Positions 1-9,600 of a stretch of DNA of 64,000 bases are shown piece by piece. Within the stretch, counting starts at the first letter, position 1. The number at the start of each line of letters is the position of its first letter. The position numbers and the translations under genes are program-made. Source of the DNA: Flaveria trinervia (taxonomy: Eukaryota; Streptophyta; Magnoliopsida; Asterales; Asteraceae); the NCBI GenBank assembly GCA_025506515.1, contig JACCIX010000331.1, positions 52,680-116,679 of the forward strand. Reading direction: 5' to 3'. A model generated the notes under the pieces. The model was not told the DNA's origin and did no database searches. It saw nothing but the letters and a program-made list of their open reading frames with translations.

Positions 1-354
1 AACTCAATTGCAGACGAGTTTGGAAGAAGCCATACTCAAGAGCTGCAAAGGTGAGTTCTAGAACCCCTCTTTTTACTTGTTGTAACTGTTTTAGGGCTGT
101 AAATGCATGAATGTATGTTTCTATAAAACTGGGTTTCATACCCGTATGTTGTGGGCATGGTGTGATTGTGGGCTATGTTCATGTTTGATGATGTTATGGT
201 TGTGTTCCTAAGGCTTAGAATGCATGATTTAAGCTTAGCACATGATAGATGAGATTTGGGGACTGAATTTGATGATAAGTGTGCCCTGGGCTGCTCATGC
301 AGCCAAGCAGTAGTTCATACGCCTAAGTTTAGAAAAACTGCTTAAGTGTGAACA

Positions 355-835
355 AATGCAAATGAAGAAATGCGGATGAGAAAGTCAATGAGGATGAGAA
401 AGTCAATGCGAATGAGAAAGTCAATGCGGATGAGATAGTCAATGCGGATGAGAAAGCCAATGCGGATGAGTAAGTCATGCGAATGAACAAATGCGGATGA
501 GTAAGTCATCCGAATAAACAAATGTGGATGAGTAAGTTATGCGAATGAACAAATGAGGATGAATAAAGTTAATGCGGATGAACAAACGCGGATGAGTAAG
601 TTCATGCGACTGAAAAAATACGGATGAGTAAAGTCAATGTGGATGAACAAATACGGATGAGTAAGTTCATGCGACTGAACAAATGTGGATGAACAAAGTT
701 AATGCGGATGAGTAAGTTCATGCGACTGAATAAATGCGGATGAACAAAGTTAATGCAGATGAGCATTGACAAATGCGGATGAGTAAAAGAGATGCGGATG
801 AACAAAAAGGGAAATGCGGATGAACACTTAGAATA
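355..835 (+). repeat. Degenerate short-repeat array (TGCGGATGA / TGCGACTGAA) in G1 5' LTR
   Basis: Roughly 480 bases are built from 10-16 base units such as ATGCGGATGAGTAAG, ATGCGAATGAACA and TTCATGCGACTGAAC. Some units form small inverted repeats (GTTCA...TGAAC). The copy in the 3' LTR is at 14665-15140. Similar cores occur in the LTRs of the other families here. Confidence 0.85.
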
Positions 836-924
836 TTTTTTGACTTTTTGGGGAAAAAGTGAAATGTAGGCTTTGACTTGGGTGGTTCCTAGGGGTTCAT
901 GTAAGCTAAATTTTAAGGTCATAG

Positions 925-1060
925 ATGATGTGATGGACATTGTATGATGATGTTATGATGTATGATTGATGCTTATGTATGATGGTATGTATGATGTATG
1001 TTATGTATGTATGATGCCCTGTATGATGATGTGGACTGTGTATGATGATGTTCCTTACAT
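925..1060 (+). repeat. TATGATG-type low-complexity stretch
   Basis: Imperfect repeats of TATGATG and TATGTATGATG follow the TGCG array. The same stretch is at about 15235-15370 in the 3' LTR. Confidence 0.7.
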
Positions 1061-1345
1061 TGTATGTTTATTTTCCCATGGCTTTACGTTGTATGTTAAT
1101 GAATGAAATGAAAGTATTATGTAACATAAAGTGGAAGATAATGAAAAGCGGAACATGATGAAAGAATGCATGCATTAATGAACAAAGGAAAGTAAAGTAA
1201 GTCTTGCAAGCCTTGTATGTGGAAACACGCCCAATGAAGGGTGTTAGTTCAATGGTGTGTGGGTTAGCTACCCTAGAAGGATGCACACCGGGGTCTTTCT
1301 TTGTGATTGACCATTTGTATAGAACCTTTTCGCTTGCCCTATACA

Positions 1346-1590
1346 CTGTGGCCAGGCTGCTGTGCACCATGATGGGGGGTCTATGATAGACCTCGGCCCA
1401 GTATCCGCTTTATGCATGACGGTGGGCATAGCACACGAAAATGGTACACCAGAGTTTACCCTAAATACTGTAGCCAGGCTGCTGTGCGCCATGATGGGGG
1501 GTCTATGATATACCCGGCCTAGTACCAGCTTTATGGATGACAGTGGGGTAAAGTTCATGGTTTTGATGGAATGAAAAGAAGTAATGATGA
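1346..1590 (+). repeat. 122-bp imperfect tandem duplication in G1 LTR
   Basis: Two units begin at 1346 and 1468. Both carry the block CAGGCTGCTGTGC followed by CCATGATGGGGGGTC and a CGGCC...CTTTATG segment. The 3' LTR copy (49270-49490) has both units, so the duplication predates insertion of this element. Confidence 0.75.
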
Positions 1591-2046
1591 ATGTATGAAT
1601 GGAAGTAAGAAAGCATGAATGCATGGAAGTTAATGAATGAATGATGAAGATAATAATGATATTATCTATGTGTACGTATGATGTGTGATCACATGCAAAA
1701 GTAAAGAAAGGTTTTAATGAAAGTAAAGTATGTTTAGTATAAAACTAGAACTCACTTAGCAACGTTGACTTTTTATGCATTTTCCAGTTGGCAGGTGAGC
1801 ATTGCTGAGGATGGCATGGGACAACTACTTGGCATTTTGGATGGCAGTCTGTTGTTTAATTTTTGCATTGTAATGCGAACAAACAAAATTGTGTAATGAA
1901 TGTTGTTTTATTTTGCAAAAGCACTTTAATGAAAATGTTGTTTTTAATGTTTCCGCTGCAATGTTTATTTCAAGTTAAAGTAATTATATATTTTATAAGC
2001 AATGATTGGCCAGCTGTAAGCATCCTGGGAACGGGGCCTTATAAGT

Positions 2047-2059
2047 TGGTATCAGAGCC
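2047..2059 (+). promoter_or_regulatory. G1 primer-binding site (initiator tRNA-Met)
   Basis: TGGTATCAGAGCC, the usual plant retrotransposon sequence complementary to the tRNA-iMet 3' end, lies three bases after the LTR end at 2043. Confidence 0.9.
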
Positions 2060-2267
2060 AAAGTTTAAGTGAAACGGGTAAATTTTCAAAATAAACCTTA
2101 ACTTAAACTGAAAATAGGACGGAAAGGGAAGGGATGCCAGTCTGAGTAGCTGCGTGCCATTAGGTATTTTCTTAATGTTAACCGGTATTATGTGCGCATG
2201 TTATGTGGTTTATGTGCTGCTTGTAGATTTGAATACTGATGTAGTCAGGATAAGAAATGCCTGGGCT

Positions 2268-2930
2268 ATGAAGAGGTGGACGTGGTGCTGGATCGCGTTT
2301 CACGAGAAGCATGGCTAGGGCTGCTGAAACGGCACTCGAAGAGCCCGAGATCCATCACCCGGAAGGCGGTGACAATAGTGCTAGTCTGAGGATCACATTG
2401 AAGAGGCGGTTGTCAAGGGAGTTTAACATGTCATGTTTATGATTCTGCCATCTATGGTGATTAAGGTAATTAGGGCGGTGAAGGAGACGACCGCGATTAA
2501 GGTGAACAAGAAAGGTAGCAGCGACCAGAATTGTAATGGGAAAAGGTTTGGTCGGGGTGGTGCCTGACGAATAACAAGAAGGCACGGTTGATGATCGCCG
2601 TGTGGTCACGCCTGGTATAGGGTCGAAGAGGTGTGGCAAATGCAGGAAGGAGCATTCAGGAGAATGCAAATAGGAATCAAACCTCTGCTTCAAATGTGGC
2701 AGGCCCGGTCATCTGGCAAAAGATTGTGGGGTGATAAAGTGTTATAACTGCGGTGAAAGGGGTCACATAAGGAGGGATTGCAAGAAGCCAAGGGCAGAGA
2801 GTTCTGGAACAAGGAAGACGACCAGAACTGAAGGGCAGAGGGCGAGCATAGGGCCTTCACGATGACCAAGGAGGAGGCTAGGACGGACCCCGATGTCATG
2901 TCAGGTACGTATCTAGTAACCAAACTGTCG
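2268..2930 (+). pseudogene. G1 gag remnant, nucleocapsid part
   Basis: Gag builds the particle and binds element RNA. Only the ends of the gene survive. The N-terminal leader from an ATG at 2268 runs almost directly into the basic region near 2480, so the central capsid (Retrotrans_gag) part seen in G2 is absent. Two CCHC zinc knuckles are intact and in one frame: CFKCGRPGHLAKDC at 2686-2727 and CYNCGERGHIRRDC at 2740-2781. A TAG at 2671-2673 interrupts the same frame just before the first knuckle. A second knuckle is not apparent in the G2 relative, which has a CxxC-H-C pre-knuckle and one CCHC. Non-functional. Confidence 0.85.
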
Positions 2931-2935
2931 CTTCT

Positions 2936-3220
2936 GTGTTGTCTGATTCCGGTGCTAGTAGGAATTTTATTTCTGCTGCCTTTTGTGCTAAGTTTCCCAT
3001 TAGGAGTAGAAGTACTGATGAGCCCTTCGATGTAGAAACTGCCATAGGTAAGGCTACTAGGATTTCTGAGCTGATAGAAGGTTGTGATATAGAATTAGAA
3101 GGTCATAAGTTTCCTGTTAGACCGTTCGTGATGAACTTAGGCGGGTTTGATGTAGTCCTAGGAATGGATTGGTTGGCGGACTACGAGGCGAATATTGTGT
3201 GTCGCAAGAAGATTATTTGA
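2936..3220 (+). pseudogene. G1 retroviral-type aspartic protease
   Basis: The protease cleaves the polyprotein. The frame begins with the catalytic triplet context LSDSGASRNF, and the flap and C-terminal part are recognisable, ending with the family motif VVLGMDWLADYEANIVC. The frame stops with TGA right after the domain where the polyprotein should continue. The catalytic Asp-Ser-Gly is present. The upstream link to gag is frameshifted, so it could not be made as part of a normal polyprotein. Confidence 0.85.
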
Positions 3221-4303
3221 TTGGCAGCGCCTGATGGGAGTACGGTGACAGTTTATGGTGATCGAGTCACTACGATTCCGAAAGTGATTTCGATGGCGTT
3301 GGCAGGAAAGTGCATGAGGCGTGAATGTAGTGCCTACTTGGCCTACGTAAAGGATGTGAATACGCCAACACCACATTTGACCGATGTACCGGTTGTGTGT
3401 GACTTTCCAGACGTGTTTCCCGAAGACCTACCAGGAGTGCCACCAAACCGCGAGATCAAGTTTTAGATTAATCTGATACCAGGTGCCCAACGTGTTGCCA
3501 AGGCACCGTATCGGTTGGCTCCGACTGAGATGAAAGAGTTGATGGAGCATTTGCAAGTGCTGTTCGATAAGGGGTTTGTTAGGCCGAGTATCTCTCCCTG
3601 GGGTGCTTTGGTCTTATTTGTGAAGAAGAAAGATGGTAGCATGAGGATGTGTACCGACTACCATGAGCTGAATAAGTTGACAATGAAGAATCGATACCCG
3701 TTACTAAGAATTGATGATTTGTTTGATCAGCTTCAAGGTGCTAGTTGGTTTTCGAGGATAGACCTTTGAGCAGGCTACCATAAGCTAAAGGTGAAAGAGC
3801 AGGATATTTCTAAAACAGCTTTTCGCATACGTTATGGTCACTACGAGTTCCTCGTTATGTCATTTAGGTTGACCAACGCGCCGGCTGCTTTTATGAACTT
3901 GATGAATCGAGTGTGTCGTCCGATGTTGGATAAATCAGTGATTGTGTTTATCAATGATATCTTGATTTATTCCAAGAGTAAAGAGGAGCATGCCGGTCAC
4001 ATTCGAGAGGTGTTGGAGATGTTAAGGAGGGAGAAGCTATATGCTAAATTCTCTAAGTGCGTATTCCGGTTGTGCGAGGTTCAACTCTTGGGTTACTTGG
4101 TGAATCCCGAGGGGATTATGGTGGGCCCAGAAAAGGTGGATGCGGTGATGCAATGGAACTCTCCAAAGATGCCATATACGATTCGTAGCTTCTTGGGTTT
4201 GGCGGGTTGTTATAGGAGATTCATTCAAGTCTTCTCTAAGATCGCTTCTCCACTGACCAAGTTGACCCGTAAGGATGTAAAGTTTGTATGGGGTCAAACT
4301 CAA
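3221..4303 (+). pseudogene. G1 reverse transcriptase, inactive; RNase H deleted
   Basis: A linker (3221-3466, ending at a TAG) leads to the RT palm and fingers. Family motifs are visible: FVRPSISPWGA near 3580, a DL-stop-AGYH position where an Arg codon has become TGA (about 3768), and FRLTNAPAAFMNLMNRV near 3870-3910. The catalytic F-x-D-D box reads FIND (3947-3958), so the first Asp is Asn. RT continues to the thumb and connection (LGLAGCYRRFI), then at about 4300 the sequence jumps into the integrase region. Compared with G2, about 790 bases that encode RNase H and the integrase zinc finger are gone. Confidence 0.85.
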
Positions 4304-4343
4304 GTGAAGGGGAGCATCAGAAGCTGGATGGAAAATCCAACCT

Positions 4344-5330
4344 TTGGATATACCGGAGTGGAGGTGGGAGCACATCACCATGGACTTTATAATGAAGCTG
4401 CTGTGTACCACGCGAGGGTATGATGCCATATGGGTGATAGTCGATCGTTTGACAAAAAGTGCTCACTTCCTACCGATTTGCGAGACATATTCATCCGAGA
4501 GGTTGGCGGATCTTTTCATTAAAGAGATCGTAGCTCGTCATGATGTGCTGGTGTCTATTGTGTTTGAGCGTGACACCCGGTTTACATCTAAATTTTGGAA
4601 GAAATTCAATGATGCGATGGGGACGAGGTTACATATTAGTACGACTTATCATCCTCAAACGGATGGTCAGTCGGAGAGGACAATTCAGACGCCGGAAGAT
4701 ATGCTTCATGCATGTGTCATCAATTTTGGAGGAAGTTGGGATGACCACTTTCCGTTAGCTAAGTTCTCATATAACAATAGTTATCAGGCTAGCATTAGTA
4801 TGCCCCCTTATGAGATGCTATACGGTAGGAGATGATGAACACCCGTGTGTTGGGGTGATATTAGTCAGAAACAGTTAGGAAGCATCGAGGTGATCGAGGC
4901 TATGACTGAGAAGCTTGAAAAGATCAAATCCTTCATGAAGGCAGCCAAGGATAGACAGAAGTCATATGCTGATAAACGATGTAGACCGATTGAGTTCCAG
5001 GTGGTGAACAAGGTTATGTTGAAAGTCTCACCTTGAAAGGGTATCATTTGGTTCAGAAAGTGGGGCAAGTTGAGCCGAGATACATAGGGCCTTTCCGAAT
5101 CATTGCTAGAGTTGGAGAGGTGGCCTATAGATTGAAGTTACCAGATGAGTTGAGTGAAATTCACCCGACTTTCCATGTATCTCATGTGAGGAAATGTTTG
5201 ACAGACGAAGACATGGTTGTACCACAAGAAGATATCAAGATAGACGAACGGCTCAATTATGTGGAGCAACCAGGGCGATCATTGATCGTAAAGAGAAGAG
5301 GTTAAGGAATAAAGTGGTTCCTCTGGTGCG
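4344..5330 (+). pseudogene. G1 integrase core and C-terminal part
   Basis: Integrase inserts the cDNA. The core starts after the deletion: the first catalytic Asp is in WVIVDRLTKSAHF (about 4433-4471). The second motif reads FERDTRF where relatives have SDRDTRF, so an expected Asp is Glu. The Glu motif QSERTIQTPEDML is near 4670-4710. A stop at about 4833 and another at 5036 split the C-terminal half, which keeps the family motifs YIGPFRI and HPTFHVSHVRKCL. The chromodomain-like end is eroded after about 5300. Remaining G1 pol sequence to 5383 is frameshifted. Confidence 0.85.
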
Positions 5331-5383
5331 TGTATAGTAGAAGCACCAAAATGGATCAGAGTCAACGTAGGAGACTGAAGAAG

Positions 5384-6045
5384 TGTTAGGGACTGAGTAT
5401 GTAAGGAGTACTATTTGATAATGCGTGAAACCAAATCAAATAGTGTGGATCCTATTTGATTGGTGATACAATCAGTGAGAATGCAGTTCAGGTCAATCTA
5501 ATGATTAAAGAAATGTTAAGAACGATTAGAACAGGATCAACTGTGAACTATGAAGTTGGAACAGGTTCTCTGGAGTCTCTGGATGGCTAGGGTACGAATA
5601 TGAGTCGAAATTCTTCAAGTGTCTCGTTTTTCCATGAATTAAGTAGTATTTATAGGTTAGGGTTTGTCAATCGTATGACTAAACCATTAGCATGGTTCAT
5701 CATGCGACTGAATCATGCGATTGATTCATATGCACGACTGAAGGTTCAGTCGTGCGACTGAGTCAATCTTATGTCTCAATCGTGCGACTGAGCCAGTCTC
5801 CTGGTTCAGTCGTGCGACTGGTCCATTAGCATGAAGTATTCATGTGTATGGTCCATTAGCATGGTCCATTCACATGAAGACTTCATACGATTAAGTTTGA
5901 ACACGTTTCTCAATCATTATTGACTAAGAACTATGTACAATAACCTCAAACCTATATATTTAGTTCAATATGCTTTATTACACAATAAACAATGAAACAT
6001 TAAACATTATAAGCATCAATCACATATTGTATTTCATTCAACTCA
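5384..6045 (-). repeat. C1 3' LTR, inner end deleted
   Basis: Starts TGTTAGGGA like the right LTR at 12962 and matches it up to AACTCA at about 6045. It then lacks the last about 75 bases present in the right LTR (13781-13855) and has a single copy of the 158-bp unit duplicated on the right. It contains CGACTGAA and inverted CAGTCG-TG-CGACTG motifs at 5685-5885. Confidence 0.85.
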
Positions 6046-6185
6046 TAAAACGACTAATTTAATACTAATCTAATCTATTCTCCCCCTAAAATCCTAAACC
6101 GAAAATTTTTTTGAGTTTTTAGATTTTATAGAAACAGGAAAATAAAATAAGAAAAATAAAACAAAATAAAACAAAAATTGTTGGA
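6046..6185 (-). other. C1 spacer after pol with a polypurine-like tract
   Basis: Read on the - strand, ATTTTAGGGGGAGAAT (6077-6092) lies just after the pol stop. The same tract follows C2 pol at 55698-55713, where it is not next to an LTR. It may be an internal PPT-like sequence that now lies near the LTR because of a deletion. Confidence 0.6.
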
Positions 6186-6864
6186 CTAAGCATTTTCATC
6201 CTCTGTGATCACATCACTTTTCTTTTTCACGCCATTAACCTCTAATAGATATAAAAATCTCGATTTATCAAATGCTTTTGTGTAGAGGTCGGCGCGTTGA
6301 AAATCCGTATTTATTTTAACGACATCGATTAAATGCTTTTCTAAACAATCACGTATAAAGTGATATTTAATCCCGATGTGTTTAGTTTTAGGATGTCGGA
6401 CTGGATTTTTAGTTACGGCTATAGCAGCAGTATTATCAACATAAATAGGAGTGTTGGAAAATTGCAAACCGTAGTCCTGCATTTGCTGTTGAATCCAAAT
6501 GATCTGCGAGCAGCAACTTGCAGCAGCAACATATTCAACTTCACAAGTTGACAGAGCAACCAATGTCTGCTTCTTACACTGCCAGATGACTAATCTTCTC
6601 CCGAAAAACTTGACATCATGCAGACGTTGACTTGTAGTTCATTTGGTAGCCGCCATAATCCGAGTCACTATACGCTGTAAGCTCAAAATTATCATCATGA
6701 GGATACCACAACCGGAGTGTTGGAGTACCCTTTAGATAACAGAAAATCCATTTAACTCCTATGAGATGGTTGACTTTTGGTTTTGCCTGATATCTGGAAC
6801 AGAGACATGTCATGTACATGATGTCAGGTCGTGAGGCTGTGAGGTACATGAGGGATCCAATCAT
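6186..6864 (-). pseudogene. C1 RNase H region
   Basis: RNase H removes the RNA strand during reverse transcription. Two frames cover it: 6616-6864 with the copia motifs MIGSLMYLTASRPDIMY and GVKWIFCYLKGTPTLRLWY, and 6186-6563 with STCEVEYVAAASCCSQIIW, a retained DNTAAI-type motif and the C-terminal HFIRDCLEKHLIDV. The stretch between them is frameshifted where C2 reads through, and a glycine-rich CQFCGRRL segment is scrambled. The gene ends at the TAG near 6186. Confidence 0.85.
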
Positions 6865-7793
6865 TCCTCAGTACATGGTGGCATCCAACAGATCACCTTT
6901 TTTGTCAGGTGCCATGTCGTGGTTTGTAGCAAGTGGAGTCCCAGCTGCCGAAGCATTCTCCATATTAACCGACTGAGGATATTGCCTACATACTTGGTCT
7001 GATGTAGAAATATTCCCTTTGGTATCAGATCCACCTGTAACCTGAGAAAGAACTTCATCTCTCCCATGGCACTCATCTACAATTCAGCTTTGGTTACTGC
7101 TTCAAATTCTTTACATAATTATTCGTTTTTAGAACTAACGATTATGTCATCAACATAAATCTGAACTAGCAGTAAGTCACCATCTTTTTCTTTGATAAAC
7201 AGTGTACAATCAATCACTCCTCTGCGAAAGCCGTGTTTCACAAGATGAGTCGAGAGCTTCTCATACCATGCTCTTGGGGCTTGGTGGAGCCCGTAAAGAG
7301 CCTTATCCAGCTTGTAAACTCTGTCCCGATGATACAGATCCTCAAATCCTTTGGGTTGATTGACATACACCGTCTCCCGGATTTCACCATGAAGGAATGC
7401 ACTCTTCACATATAGTTGATAAACTTTAATTTTCATATAAGATGCATAGGCTAGGAAGATACGGATTGCTTCCATTCTCGCCACAGGTGCAAACACTTCA
7501 TTGTAATCAATGCCTTTGACTTGTCAAAATCCTTGAACTACAAATCGAGCCTTATTTCTGATTATGACCCCTTGGTCATCTTTCCTACATTTCTGGACCT
7601 ATTTAGTGCCAATGACCTTAGCACCTTTTGGTCTATCCACCAGTGTCCATACTCCTAACTTCTTGAATTGAAGAAGTTCTTCTTGCATGGCAATCACCCA
7701 TGCCTTATCGTTTAAGGCTTCACTTACATATTTTGGCTCAAATTGAGACACAAAACATCTATAAGCACCATCGTGAAGATAGCCTTTTTCCAT
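6861..7793 (-). pseudogene. C1 reverse transcriptase
   Basis: Copia-type RT. From N to C: MQEELLQFKKLGVWTLVDRP (7600s-7700s), a broken stretch at 7500-7598, FAPVARMEAIRIFLAYA (7440-7496), LHGEIRETVYVNQPKGFEDL, LYGLHQAPRAWYEKLS, and the intact catalytic YVDD in LLVQIYVDDIIVSSKNE (about 7119-7170). A usual QLDVKSAF Asp reads Tyr (QLYVKSAF). Frameshifts at about 7110 and 7500 split it. Confidence 0.85.
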
Positions 7794-8342
7794 TACTAAG
7801 GCATAATCAGCTGAGTATAGCTAATTTCTTATCTGTACTCCCAATTGTACATCCCCTATGATGTTGTCTAGAGGACTATATACATTAAGTCACGATCCGG
7901 GAGTGGTGGGGATGACTACTTCATGATCCAGATTTTGAATTCCTGGTTTAGTATCTGTAGCCGTTGGAGTGCGAGGTTCCGTAGTGTCAAAGGCATCAAC
8001 ATCTGATGCTTGTGTACTTTCAGTAGCATGAACATGTTCCTCCTAATCCACCAGATCATCTTCCACTTCTTTATCGTCAGAGGAAGAGTCACTTACCTCC
8101 AGTACTCCCCCTGAATGACAAGAAGACTCACCTTGTAAACCTGATGTCGTCGAGTCTAGTGATGGTGTGTTTAAGACATTGTACATCATTCTGGTTGTTA
8201 AATCATCATCAGGAAGGGAGAGAATGATGTTAAAGGACTTAAAGAATCCATCATAATCGAAGAAGAATGTGGGTCCTTTTCCAGCAGGGCGGGTGGTGTA
8301 TCTCTGAACATCGACGTTGCACCACACTTTGACTTGACCCGG
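7794..8342 (-). pseudogene. C1 integrase-RT linker
   Basis: A serine- and acid-rich linker (SSGVLEVSDSSSDDKEVEDD, 8043-8120) between integrase and RT, preceded by FFFDYDGFFKSFNIILS. The matching linker in C2 is at 57497-58020. No catalytic function; typical in SIRE-type pol. Confidence 0.7.
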
Positions 8343-9310
8343 TTAGTTGTTGTAAACTCTCTTATTCAGTATGTTGTATCCTAGAAAAATTCCTTCTTTA
8401 GCCTTTTCACTGAACTTCCCTGACTGATCTTTCTTCAGCAGCGTACATGGTGCGCCAAATGGTTCGAGGTACTCTAGATTAGGTTTATGTCGCTGGAGAA
8501 ACTCGTAACATGTTTTACCATGACATTTAACTACCAAGACTCGATTTAGGGTGTAATATGCATTGGCAACTACCTCATTCCAAAATTGGATAGGCATTTT
8601 TGAGTCTGCTAGCATAGTTTGTGTTGTCTCTATCAAGCTTCGATTCTTTCTCTTAGCAACTCCATTCATTTGAGGGGTGTAGGCAGATATGAACTGGTGT
8701 ATAATTCCTTTCTCTTTGCAGAATACCTCCATCCACTGGTTTTTGAACTCGGTACCGTTGTCTGAACGGATTTACCTTACCTTTAGCTTGTAGAGTGACT
8801 CCAATGTAGTTACCAGCTCTTTGAATGATTCAAATGTCTCTGATTTAGATTTCACAAACATTACCCAAGATAATCTTGAGTAATCATCCATGACTACAAA
8901 GCAGTAAAAATCACCGACAATGCTCTTTGTACTAACTAGGCCAAACAGATCCATGTGAACAAGCTCAAGAGGCAGGTCAATTGAATGAACCTTTTTACCT
9001 TGTGAGACTTCTTTGTCTGTTTCCCTTTGTTACACGTGACACAGAAATCCGGTAGTTGGAAGTTCTTAACATTTACTCCATGCACTAGATCATTCTAGAT
9101 CAAGTGATTCATCTTCCGTGGATTAATGTGTCCCATTCTCCTATGCCCGGAGATGGAATCTCTGTCTGTTGCCTTTGACAAGAAGCATTGAACATTATGA
9201 TCGGTTGTGGAGGCCTTAGATAGGTCCAAGACATATAAATCGTTATATCTTGAAGCTGACATTAAGACTTGGTCCTCCAGAATAACATAATCCTTTTCAG
9301 AACATAGCAC
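8343..9310 (-). pseudogene. C1 GAG-pre-integrase domain and integrase
   Basis: The pre-integrase domain (9095-9310) keeps the His pair in GHRRMGH, but the usual WH reads GH. The integrase core begins MDLFGLVSTKS (8954), with VVMDDYSRLSWVMFVKSK carrying the first catalytic Asp. The second catalytic region near 8750 is interrupted by a stop. The Glu motif lies in PQMNGVAKRKNRSLIET (about 8640-8690), where Val-Ala-Lys replaces the usual Val-Ala/Glu-Arg surroundings, so the Glu itself appears lost. The C-terminal part (FGAPCTLLKK, FLGYN) is well preserved. Confidence 0.8.
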
Positions 9311-9329
9311 TTCTTGTTGTCAAAAACAA

Positions 9330-9600
9330 CCTTGAATCCTTTGTCATAAATCTGGGATACAGAAAGCAAGTTATTTTGTAATTGCTGAACATAGTTGACT
9401 TTATCAAATTTGACTTTCTAGTTCCCACTTCGCCTTGAGCGGTGATGTATCCTCCTTTATTTCCAACAAATGAGACATGTCCCCCTTTAATTTGTTTGAC
9501 ATTTGAAAAGAGAGTCAGGTTCCGGTCATGTGCCTAGATGCCCCATTATCAACAATCCAGGTGTTTGTGATAGCACTGTAATGGACACCTTACACATTTA
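9330..9600 (-). pseudogene. C1 protease remnant
   Basis: The - strand reads TWIVDNGASRHM around 9545-9575, where the active-site Asp-Ser-Gly has become Asp-Asn-Gly; the C2 copy reads DSG. Downstream, GHVSFVGNKGGYI and the LFSISQ-like region can be followed, with stops and frameshifts. Confidence 0.75.

Larger units (their letters stand above)
51..1786 (+). other. Predicted LTR leader intron of G1
   Basis: A consensus plant 5' splice site (AAG/GTGAGT, intron from 51) and a 3' site in pyrimidine-rich context (TTTTCCAG ending at 1786, alternative GGCAG ending at 1794) bound the TGCG array. A TTGAC branch-point-like motif lies about 20 nt before the acceptor. In the G1 3' LTR, where the left part is visible, another donor (AAG/GTAAGA, 14191) and an acceptor (TTTCTAGGCAG, ending 14297) define a first small intron. 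G2 has the same layout. This is prediction from motifs and conservation; no transcript was seen. Confidence 0.45.
1..2043 (+). repeat. G1 5' LTR (left part outside window)
   Basis: Base 1 aligns with position 14301 of the G1 3' LTR, so about 363 bases of the LTR start are missing and the full LTR was about 2.4 kb. It ends just before the primer-binding site with a TA in place of the usual CA. It contains a splice-donor-like AAG/GTGAGT at 48-56, an array of degenerate TGCG repeats, a TATGATG-rich stretch and a 122-bp tandem duplication. The short open frames here (for example 1068-1624) lie within the repeat and are not supported as genes. Confidence 0.9.

Noticed and set aside
355..835. CRISPR-like spaced repeats
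   Set aside because: Units are short, degenerate and lack unique spacers; the context is a plant LTR.
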